Below, piece by piece: positions 1 through 12,500 of a stretch of DNA of 64,000 bases (positions are counted from its first letter, which is position 1; each line of letters starts with the position of its first letter). This stretch comes from Cunninghamella blakesleeana (Eukaryota; Mucoromycota; Mucoromycetes; Mucorales; Cunninghamellaceae): the NCBI GenBank assembly GCA_017871115.1, contig JAFCIZ010000010.1, forward strand, positions 771,001 through 835,000. The letters run 5' to 3'. The position numbers were made by a program, and so were the translations under genes. The notes beneath the pieces are model-generated. The model was not told where the DNA came from. It worked only from the letters and a program-made list of their open reading frames with translations, and did no database searches.

Positions 1-840
1 TCCATAATGACTCGAAGGTGGTGATGAAAGTGATGATAATGTAATACTATGAATGTAGATTGTGATGGAGATTACTAGTTGGAGACTTGCACATAATAAT
101 TCTGAATTTAATGTATTCATAATAATTTGAGTATATTGATGATATATAGAGGGTTGTAATTCATTATTGTTAATTAAAAAAACATTTAAATAGTTATTTT
201 TTGCGATGATAGAAGAATGTATCTTTGATAATTGTTGTTGTTGTTCTTCTTTTACACTAATAAAAGTAGAACAAGAACAGGAAGAGAAGGATGTAGCATG
301 AGTGAAAAAGGCATTTAATAACCTAGTTGTTTCAAATAATATCACATCCTGACGTTCCTTCCGTAATAAGGATCGGCATAATAATAAAACGCTACCATTC
401 TTCAATAACTTTAGTCCTACATCTTCATGACAAGCCAAATTAGCCAAGATACCTAACGATAATTCACGCATTCTAGTATTTTTTGACATTGTGATAATCT
501 AACGGGAATTTAAAATAATTAAATAAGTGTCACGTATAAAAAAAGTTTTATCTTATATTATTTATTTATCTCTAAAAGTCACCAGTGCTGTTTATAGTAT
601 CTGTTCAATTACTTTTAATAAATGACTTGAAATTTTGTATTTTTCTTGCATAATATCAGCATATTTAGATACAGTAGCTATGTCCCAAGCGGTACAAAGA
701 CTATTTTCAAAATTGATATCTTCTATTCCACCAACGTCCTTTTTTTTTCCAGTTTGTAAAAGGCTATTTTCAGCAATCACACTTATAACGGTTTCCAAAT
801 AGGATGAAATCCTCATAAAAGTCTTGGTTTTCATTGTCAT
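1..840 (-). CDS. SAAL1-like armadillo-type protein, copy A (3' end outside window)
   Basis: Exons 840-613 and 498-1, open to the window edge, joined in phase 0 by an intron with donor GTAATT and acceptor GTTAG. Family recognition rests on two blocks: exon 1 carries FENSLCTAWDIA, like the LxNELCxxWDMS segment of animal SAAL1, and exon 2 begins with RELSLGILANLACHE, like the LGILxNMACFQE segment, followed by LLLCRSLL and ETTRLLNAFF. SAAL1 proteins are helical-repeat proteins linked to cell proliferation in animals; their role in fungi is not established. The frame is intact as far as it can be read. It is a tandem paralogue of the copy at 1523-2689: exon 2 and the upstream DNA are nearly identical, exon 1 strongly diverged. 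Confidence 0.72.
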
Positions 841-1043
841 AAATAAATAGCAATATACATATATATATACATATAAAATAGTAAAATAGTTATCTCATAT
901 AGAAAAAAAAAGTAAATAATAAATGATAATAGTAGTAATGAAGAAAAGAAAAATAAAGGGATGAAAAATATAAAAGTAAACAAGGGGGAAAAGATTTTAA
1001 TTTTTTTTTTTTTAATTTTTTTATATAATAAATTATGATTGGC

Positions 1044-1093
1044 CTAAACGCTAATTCTGTACAAGTCGGCAGCTAAACCATCTACTTCTCTAT
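1044..1093 (-). pseudogene. Remnant of the 3' end of the IMA1-like gene
   Basis: About 50 bp match the last codons of the IMA1-like gene at 2894-2943, including EVDGLAADL and the stop. The remainder of the gene (corresponding to about 2944-5058) is missing, and the sequence runs into an EARS2 fragment of opposite orientation. It is a deletion remnant in the duplicated copy, too short to be functional. Confidence 0.85.
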
Positions 1094-1450
1094 AACTATT
1101 TAGTAAAAAAAACAAAGGGACGCGTAATTTTAGGTATAAAAGATACTGATCAGGTAAAAGTGATATATAAAAACGCGCTTTTATTGTTATTTTATTTTAT
1201 AAAAAAAGATACCAATTTTGAATAAAGATATTTTATTTACTATTACTATTATTATTATTAGTATTATTGCTATTGTTAATATAATATATATACATGAATA
1301 GAGCTGATTTGTTCCTAAAACTATGGAAAGCTTTTTTTCAAGTTTATCTTGAGCTGTTAATCGTCCGGATGAAAAATCTGAATAAGCATCTTATTTGCCT
1401 TATATTCAAATAAGATTTGATACATATACTTTTATATATATATCAAAAAA
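1091..1450 (+). pseudogene. Decayed fragment of mitochondrial glutamyl-tRNA synthetase
   Basis: Homologous to 5528-5860 of the intact gene downstream: end of exon 1 (the block before DTDQ), intron 1 and exon 2. It is clearly dead. The SLSW codon is now TGA, a second in-frame TAA follows 11 codons later, and the exon 2 donor has changed from GT to AT. Intron 1 is still recognisable, showing DNA-level duplication rather than retroposition. It lies between the two SAAL1-like copies. Confidence 0.88.
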
Positions 1451-1522
1451 AAAAGTACAAATATAATAGGTATAGTGTTTGATGATATATACAAATGAAT
1501 ATTATAATATTGATTAAAGTTA

Positions 1523-2689
1523 TTATAAAGTTTTTAAATCGTGAAGCGCGTTTACTATAAATTCAATATCTTGATCATCTGAGCTTTTATCAGACTCAGC
1601 TTGTTTTTGAAGAAAATCAGTAATTGTAGATAGTATTGAATCCAAATTTAATATACATTCAGTGGGGTCCTCCAATAAATTATAAAATAAAAAGGTCCAT
1701 ACAAGACATAAAACTGATTTTACTATGGCGCTGTTTAGTCCCGTCTCAGTTCCAATATCATTTGTTTCTTTATTTAAACGTTCAATTGCCCAATGAATTA
1801 AGCTTTCTCTTTCATCTTTTTCACTTTGATCTCCATAATGACTCGAAGGTGGTGATGAAAGTGATGATAATGTAATACTATGAATGTAGATTGTGATGGA
1901 GATTACTAGTTGGAGACTTGCACATAATAATTCTGAATTTAATGTATTCATAACAATTTGAGTATATTGATGATATATAGAGGGTTGTAATTCATTATTG
2001 TTAATTAAAAATAAATTTAAATAATCATGTTCTATAATGACAGAAGAGAATATCTTTGGTAGTTGCTGTCGTTTTTTTTCTCCGCTAATAAAAGCAGAAC
2101 AAGAACAGGAAGAGAAGGATGTAGCATGAGTGAAAAAGGCATTTAATAACCTAGTTGTTTCAAATAATATCCTATCCTGACGTTCCTTCCGTAATAAGGA
2201 TCGGCATAATAATAAAATGGTATTGTCCTCCATAAATCTTCGCCTTATACCTTCATGACAAGCCAAATTAGCCAAGATACCTAACGATAATTCACGTATT
2301 CTAGTTTTTTTTGACCTTGTGATATTCTAACAAAACGTATATAAAAATAATCAGAAGATAAGGATCAGCTATATAAAATAAACTTTATTTTTTTATTATT
2401 AAATTTATTTATTTTATTTATTTAAGGAAGCCTCCACTATTATTTATATTGTCTGTTTAATTACTTTTATTAAAAGTTTTAAAAGTTGAATATTTTCTTG
2501 CATGGCATAAGCATTTTCGGACATAGTAGATGATTCCAAAGCGTCAAAAAGAGTTTTTTCAAAGCTGTCATCTTCTATATTATCGGTTTTTTTTTTTTCA
2601 TCTCGTAATAGGCAATTCTCGGTGATCACGCTTAAAAAGGTTTTCAAATTGGGTAAAACCATTGTAATAGTATCGGTTTTCGTTGTCAT
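1523..2689 (-). CDS. SAAL1-like armadillo-type protein, copy B
   Basis: Exons 2689-2465 and 2326-1523, phase-0 intron (donor GTAATT, acceptor GTTAG), giving about 342 aa. The start is the ATG at 2689, in register with copy A; the upstream TTG is not a plausible start. The hallmark LGILANLACHEG lies at about residues 90-100, followed by LLLCRSLLRKERQ and the ETTRLLNAFF helix, then an acidic helical C-terminus ending in ALHDLKTL. Exon 1 keeps only part of the family motif: copy A has FENSLCTAWDIA, this copy FEKTLFDALESS with the Trp lost. That may mean relaxed constraint or a new role. SAAL1 function outside animals is unknown. Confidence 0.75.
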
Positions 2690-2943
2690 AAACAAATAGC
2701 AATATACATATATATATACATATAAAATAGTAAAATAGTTATCTCATATAGAAAAAAAAAGTAAATAATAAATGATAATAGTAGTAATGAAGAAAAGAAA
2801 AATAAAGGGATGAAAAATATAAAAGTAAACAAGAGGGAAAAGATTTTAATTTTTTTTTTTATTTAATTTTTTATATAATAAATTATGATTGGCCTAAACG
2901 CTAATTCTGTTCAAATCGGCAGCTAAACCATCTACTTCTCTAT
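1832..2943. repeat. Tandem duplication, copy B
   Basis: Partner of 1-1093. This copy keeps the ancestral junction with the complete IMA1-like gene. The boundary left of the SAAL1-B stop, roughly 1450-1522, is where EARS2 intron 2 homology ends. Confidence 0.9.
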
Positions 2944-5058
2944 CTTGGTGAGTAAATCGATCATAAATTGAATGTTCACTGAAATTATTATTGATATTAT
3001 TATTTTTAAATGATGATCTTGAAAAGGGAGAAATCACAAATCCAATAACATGTTTATAAAACCAAAAAAATATATTGTTAAAGAAAGAAAAAATAGCACC
3101 AAAAATTTGAACTACTATATTATGTTGATGATGGTAACTACCTGGTGAATATGAGGGTGAGGATGTCGATGCTTTATTAGAGTTGTTTTCTTGTATTTTT
3201 GAATTTATTTTTCCAATAGTTTTAGTAAACCAATAATCTGATTGAACCACTTTTACATAAAACGTTGAAAATATTAACAACTATATATAATAATTATCAT
3301 AATATTATAATAATAATACTAATTAATAACACGCCGCCTTTTATTTGTTTATTTTTTTAATTTCTATTTTGTATTTTTTTTTTAGAAAATAAATTACCAA
3401 AAAATATGTTATTCCGAATAAAAACAATGCATCACTTTTTATTGAACCTTGGTATAATTTCCATAATAACCAAAATCTTGCTATAAATAACCATCTTTGA
3501 ACAACCTAATAAATAAAAAGTAGACATAGTAAAATAATATATATATAAGTATATGAATATGAATAATTTAATACATAACCCCTTATATCTATATATATAT
3601 TTATATTACTCTATATAATAACCAATGCTTAATAGTTGATTTTTCCATAATCCATTTTGATGCACGAAAATGCCAATCCATGAATGAAGAAGACAAGATA
3701 AAATAAGTGATATAAAAAGAGATGACCATCTTCAATTTCCATTGTTGATAATGATTATATTCGTGATCCATTTGAATATTAAAATTAAATCCATATGAAA
3801 TGAGTTGAAGTAGTAAGTACATGCTAGTCGTCCATAAAAATTGACCCGTTATTGATAATTGATTCATTACATACTGTATAAATTGGTTACATAAATTAAT
3901 AATAAATTGAATTTTGTTTTCTTGATATAAATATAAAATAAAGTAATCTAATAAAATTGAATAAGTGTAAGATATATGATTTGTAATGGCGTCTATATAA
4001 GTGTGATGATTATTGTTGGTATTGCTGTCGTTATTAGAAGAATCTTGCTGAGTGCGACCTAATTTAACAACAGTTGTATCAGAAACTGGAAATGATGTTA
4101 AAGAAGATGAAGAAAGAGGTGGATAATAAATGGCATAAAGACAAAGATGAAATATTAATAGATGAGTTAATGTCCATAAAAAACCTTGTAACTTATATTG
4201 TTTCTTGGATAGATGCTTTTTAGGAATCACCATTTTTGTTTGAATATCAGGCTGTCCACGATGCTCTATATTCTTCAAACCTAATGAATTATATTGCTCT
4301 TTGATTCTTTCGGTTACTTTATGTTTACAGGCGTCACATAGTGGATATCGATTATCTAAATATTGCTTGTATTGATACGCTCTACTAAGATCTTCATCAT
4401 CGGCTTCCATTTCCTAAAATCAGTGTATGTCCCATGATTGTAATTCTTTTTCTTTTAAATAATTTTGTCACACATATACATATATAAAAGGTACATAACC
4501 AAAACTATTTCTTTGCTACTATTTTCATTTCTTTGAATATTTCTCTATATATTTGCCTTTCTTTACCTTGTCTTCTGAGTTATATCGATTCATTAAATCA
4601 TATATTATTTGCTGATTGCCTTGACACTCTTCACATAATATAGATTGTGTTGTATTATTTGTACTATTATTAATTTGTGAATATTGTTTTCGCTTTTCTT
4701 TTTGCTGTTTCGATAAAGCTGTATATAAAGGTGGATCCAAAATATTACCATCCTAAAATAAATAAAAATTTGAAAGATATATAAAGCAACATATATATTA
4801 TACATTAATAAATGTTGATTTCCTTTCATTCTTATTTTATTTTTATTCAGTATTCAACACACTTACATCATTAGTTATATTGGTATTTTCACATAAGGTA
4901 CAATACCAATAATGCTTAGTTTGCTTTCCACCAGGTAATAGATAGACGGTTTGATTGCAGTACCAACAGTTTACGCAAATAGGTAAATCAGTTAAACCAC
5001 ATTTATTCAGTAACCATTGTCCCCAACTTGCTGATTTTTGTGTAAGATGTCCATTCAT
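2894..5058 (-). CDS. ima1: Ima1/Samp1 (TMEM201-like) inner nuclear membrane protein
   Basis: Five exons: 5058-4867, 4752-4567, 4413-3610, 3505-3398 and 3280-2894, all phase 0, total about 558 aa. The N-terminal Ima1 domain is diagnostic: VNCWYCNQ (CxxC at 31-34), a second CxxC at 53-56 and two more at 104-107 (CEEC) and 152-155 (CDAC), a zinc-binding set as in Samp1/NET5. Several membrane segments follow in exon 3, and another is created by joining exon 4 (FLFGITYFL) to exon 5 (LLIFSTFYV). Samp1/Ima1 proteins sit in the inner nuclear membrane and link it to chromatin and LINC/cytoskeletal functions. Exon 5 has no ATG and only makes sense as the C-terminus of this gene. It shares a 262-bp upstream region with EARS2. 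Confidence 0.88.
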
Positions 5059-7412
<2,354 letters not shown>

Positions 7413-7756
7413 AATTAATAAAAGTATTATTTAATGTAAATATAATAGAGATAGATAGATATTAAAAGTTTATTGTTTAAAAAATAAATTAATACGAATT
7501 AGAATAAAACACCTATATACATATATATAATAAAAAAGAATGAAAATTTAAAAAATTATTAAAAAATAATAATAATAATTGGGATATATGTCTATATTAA
7601 GAACTACGATGTGAAAAATAGGATTAATATTATAATTATTTTTTTTTTTTTTTGTTTTTTTTTTTTTGCTTGTTTATATGTGATTATTATTATATTTAAT
7701 ATTTTTTAACGCAAAAATAAAAAAGGTACATGGTGACAACGCATTTATTGAACACT
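7413..7756. other. Convergent 3' intergenic region
   Basis: 344 bp between the EARS2 and DNMT2 stop codons, holding A/T tracts (T runs near 7640-7670) that serve as 3'UTRs and terminators of both genes. I see no other gene. Confidence 0.6.
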
Positions 7757-8798
7757 TTACATAATTAAATATTTCATTAGATATGAAACTAGAGTGACAT
7801 TAATACTATTGCCTAAAGTTCTATATTGTTGTTTTTTAGTTGTTTTTTCAGGAAAAGTGAATTCTTTTGGAAAACCCATTAATTTAGCTACTTCATGTGG
7901 TGTAAAATATCGCAATTGTAATGTATACAATAACTTTAATATTTCTTGATCCTTATTTTGTTCCTTCTTTAATTCGTTAATTTGATCCAATATTTGAGAA
8001 GCCTGCCAATAAAAATTAAAATTAAATCACCTATTTCCTATTATTTTCATTTTCATTTCATCTATACTTACATCCACATCTTCATTCATTTGCAAAATAG
8101 AGCCTGTAGCTTGAGCAAAATGATAATAACCTTTTGTAAAACAACAACTTGAATAACTTGAAGGTTTAACAATATCAAATACATAACAATGTTTTAACAA
8201 CGTTTTATCAGGAATTGCATATTCATTATTATTATCATTTGTTAATGAGATGGAAGGATCTAGATAATCATTTATTTGCTTAGTTGTATTATTAGCTAAG
8301 GCTTCCGATAAGGATGGTATTAAAGTTGGAATATGATCTAATATCACTGGTTGTTCTAAAGTAGATGGATTTGTTGTATGAAAAGTAAAAGAGGACGAAG
8401 AGGATGATTTTAATTTTGCTAATAAATAATAACGTAATCTTGAATTTGGAATCCCTAATTGTAAAGGTGTTAATAAAAACTCTTGAAAATGATATTGACT
8501 TTTAATTAACTGTTGAACAAGCATATCCCTTGAATCTGATACTTCAAACCCTTTTACATTTTCTACCAAAATATAATTTGGTGGATGTTTCATATGATCC
8601 AATACTGTTAATAAATGCAAAAAACTTTTTGACCTTGAGTCCTGACTTCCTTGCTGTAATCCAATTCTAGTATAAGGCTGACATGGTGGTGACATAGTCC
8701 ATACATCCGCTTTAAAATTATCATAATAATCAATATTCATTGCTTCGATTAATTTCTATAAAAATAGACTATGCTTAATGAACCTTATTTTCTATATT

Positions 8799-8831
<33 letters not shown>

Positions 8832-9221
8832 TTCTCTGTGTTATTTTATTTTATTATTACTTGACTAACTAGCTTTTTTTCAAAGTTATGTTTGTATATC
8901 TATAACAGATACATATTAAATATAATTCAAGTTAATAACAATAATACTAATAAAAAAATATGAAAGAAAAAATGGTCTTACATCGTTAGCTACATCGTTA
9001 ATATCAAAAGCTTGTAATATTTCATAATCCCAACCAGCTAACTGTGCAGCATAGTGCTATTTTTTTTAAAAAAAAAAAAATAATAATAAATAAAAAGTGT
9101 TTATACAAAAAAAAAGTGCAACACATTATACTGTCTTTCTTTAGTTGTATATTATTCCAATTTTTGTTTTTACCATACCACCAATGCCTGAATAAAATTC
9201 TAGAACTTTCAAAGGGGCCAT
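7757..9221 (-). CDS. DNMT2: DNMT2 tRNA (cytosine-38-C5)-methyltransferase
   Basis: Exons 9221-9174, 9056-8982, 8755-8072 and 8002-7757, all phase 0, about 350 aa, the normal size of Dnmt2/Trdmt1. Motif I FYSGIGGM lies at residues 9-16, the catalytic PPCQPYTR loop at 64-71 (Cys66), motif VI as LVENVKGFE, and the Dnmt2-specific CFTKGYYHFA block about 50 residues before the C-terminal RYFTPHEVAKLMGFP and YRTLGNSINV motifs. The enzyme methylates C38 of tRNA-Asp and related tRNAs, protecting them from cleavage. Exon 1 encodes only 16 residues, so simple ORF finding misses it. An unusual Ser-rich and Asn-rich insertion (around 8215-8410) sits in the target-recognition part. It is divergent to the receptor gene. 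Confidence 0.95.
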
Positions 9222-9507
9222 AAATGTTTAAAATAGTGAAAGAGTTGTGAAAAAAAAAAAAAAAGAGAGTGACTTTGAAACTTCAACAATACTATTTAGA
9301 GCTTTTTTTCTCTTTCTTTGGAAATTTCATTTCGGAATTTTATTTTTTTTTGTTTCGTAACCTTAAACTTTTTCATTTCATTTCATTTCCATTTTTTCTC
9401 TTCTTCTTCTCTCTAAACTCTATTTATTTTAATATAAAAAGAGAATTCTCTTTTTCTTAATTTTTTGATACCAATTATATATATATATACTATTAAAAAA
9501 TGCAACA
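9222..9507. promoter_or_regulatory. Shared divergent promoter region, DNMT2 / seven-TM receptor
   Basis: 286 bp with a long pyrimidine-rich stretch (about 9299-9420, TTC/TCT-rich on the plus strand) before a TA run, like CT-rich leaders of other fungal genes. No specific site is identified. Confidence 0.45.
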
Positions 9508-12500
9508 ATGGAAAGAATACATGCTATTCATTTTACAGTAGGTGACAAAGAACCCTCTATTAACCTTACACGATGGGAATACCGAGGATTAATGACAACT
9601 AATATCATTGCCAGCAGTTTATCAGTCATAGCAACAACAATGGTAATGATTATTCATTTTATATTACTGTGGTACGATACAATGAAATATAAACAACGAC
9701 AAAGAATTATGAACAAAAAACATGGAATAATACAAAGAAGAGGAAGACGAAGAAGTAGAAGAAGAAGTAGTAAATATGGTCGGCAAAAAATGATGAATCG
9801 TGTATCCATACGATTGATTGTTGTTGCTTGTGCAAGTTTTTTAATTTATAATATCACTTTATTAGTAACTTTTGGTATTAATGAATTCTCAAATGCATGT
9901 CATGGAATGATTTTTATTAGTATTATCTTTGATGTGGTAGGTAGTATGTGCCTAAGTGCCGTTGGCATTAACCTAGTTCTTGTCTTTGTTGTGAATTTAA
10001 AAGCTCCTCAACGTTTAGAAAAATATTATTATATTTCTTTTATTATCATTGCTTTACTCGTATTTATCCCAATTGTAACCCAAATTCGTTACAACAATGA
10101 TGGGGATAATGATTCTTGTTGGTAAGTAAAATAACTATAAATAATATAATTATAAAAAAACCCATGCATAAATGTTTCATTTTTTTTTCTTTAAATAGGT
10201 ATTATTATTATTTTGAAGCCCGAGTCCGGTATTATTTTTTTTGGGTAAAAAAGGATTTCATATCTTTTTTTTTTTCTCGTTCTTTTCTTAAATTTATTCA
10301 TATGTATTTTACTTTTATTAAAACTAGTTATATTATTATTCATGGTTATTTGCATCAGCCTTAATAGCAACTATATCAGCTATTGTCGCGTTAAATAAAG
10401 TTATCAAAGAACAGAATAATTTTGCGCATACTCTAGATTTAACTCATCATAATGATATACAACTCTCAAGTTTACCACTTATATCCAACTTGTCCTACTC
10501 TATGCAACAACACCTAAAAAATAAATCTCTTAGAAATATTTTATCACCAACAACTTCTCAACAACGTGATAATCATACTCATTCTGATATTACTACATAT
10601 CCAATGCCTGTAGCAATACCTATAGACAATAGATGTCAATCAGATACAGATATTGATCATTATACAAATATACATCCTCAACAACAGTGCGAAAGAGAAA
10701 AAGAAGAAGCACAGAAGAACGAAGGGAAACAAGAAAATCTTCATTATAATAAAAATAAATTATCGAAAACATTAAAAAACGATGATAAAAGTAATAAAAC
10801 AATCTTTCGAAAGGTGGCGAAAAGGTGTTTACTCTACACTTTAATTCCTGTTTTGTGTAAATCTTGGGGAATCGGAGTTGAAATTGCAATTACTCAGAAT
10901 GCTGAAATATATTATCCTATATTGATCATTGATAGACTTATGTGCAGCATTGCAGGTAAATAAAATAATATATAGATAGATAAGAAAATAAAAAAATGAA
11001 AATGAAAATATCAATACTCATTAAAAAAAAAAGGTTTTTTTGTTAGCTTTTTGTATTTTACAGATCCATCAGTTAAAATGGTTTGGTTTGATATGATAGC
11101 TGATTTTAAGAAAAAGTATGTAGATCAATTTTATTATGTGAATGTACATCATTTAAACCGTTTTTTTCATACGGATGGAGATAATGAAATTAACATATCA
11201 AGACCATCACCGTCACCGCTCACTTCTGACAAAAGTATTAATTGCAACAATGAAAATAATACTTCACGTTCTAGTTACTATATTATTCGACCACCTGTCC
11301 GTAAGGTGTCTACTACTTCATCCTACTCTCCTTTATCAAGACGATCATCATCCATTGCATCTGCCCCTTCATCAACATCATTTACTTATGAAATCGTCAC
11401 ACCATCGCCTAGATCATATGATATACCAATTCCAATAGAATCACCAACTCATTGTAGCCATAAAAAAGTATATATACATCAATCAGCCGTTTATCACCCT
11501 ATTTATTATAAAAAATATAAATTATTTCTTTGTCTTGAAAAGCCACCTCCTATCTCCAGTCGATTAAATTCACATTATCCACCTCCATTTTTATTATCAC
11601 CCAAATGTCTAGCTGTTGATAATTGTAGTATTGAAATAGAATACAAGGATTACCCTTGGTATTATCAACAACAACTACGACCAAAGACAAATACAACTCT
11701 TCATCGTTCTAAAAAACATTCCTCCTTTACCAATTCTTCTTTTATTTTTCCCTCTATTATGAATTATTTGCCATGCTGTTTTTGTTATCCTAAAAACCCT
11801 TGGATACCGATGCGAAGAATAGAAAATTTAACGTCCTTCCCATCATCCGGAATAGAACAAGGTGAATCCTTTTTATTTAATTCTAATCCAGAGGATGAAG
11901 ATGATGATGATGATGATGATAATCATATTTATCCAAATCAAGAATATACGTCACGTCTACAAGGAAGTAATATCAACTACTGTAGTAATATTAATAATAA
12001 TAATAATGATTATTGGGTCCAATCAAATCATATTTTGGAGCCTTATACATTCATTTTTTGGGCAAAATTTATCCATTGGCTATTTGTTTATGTGTTTCGA
12101 TATCAGTCGCCAAGAAATAAACATGAATTATTGAAAAGAAACAATAAACACATCACACCATTAAATCAAGTTGTGGTTGTTTCTAATGAAAATAAAAAGG
12201 ATGAAGAAAATGAAGAAAATGAAATAGAAGAAAAAAAATTGAAAAGACATTCATCGCCATCACCACCTATATTATCTACAACCATAACAGCAAGAAACAC
12301 ATTAATCGGAACACCACCGCCTCTGCTTAAAAAAGAGGAAGAGGTTGGAAATGATTATATATCATGCTCAAAATTGGAAAAAAATGGTGCGTTAATCAGC
12401 AAAGACGACTTACATTTACCATTAAATAGTACAAAAGCGCTTGAAAAACCAACAATAATACCAGCCACTTCTTCTTCTAATTCAAGTTTCATAAATAAGC

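Larger units (their letters stand above)
1..1093. repeat. Tandem duplication, copy A (matches 1832-2943)
   Basis: Base 1 aligns with 1832 and the match continues, with small indels, to 1093/2943. It covers the SAAL1-like gene, about 200 bp of upstream DNA and the last coding bases of the IMA1-like gene. The upstream stretch 841-1010 is almost identical to 2696-2870. At 1091-1093 the match ends and sequence homologous to EARS2 begins. Confidence 0.9.

Noticed and set aside
2894..3280. A separate small membrane protein (SelK-like) gene
   Set aside because: The frame has no ATG (it opens with TTG). Its start coincides with a splice acceptor in phase with the preceding IMA1 exon, and the join completes a transmembrane helix.
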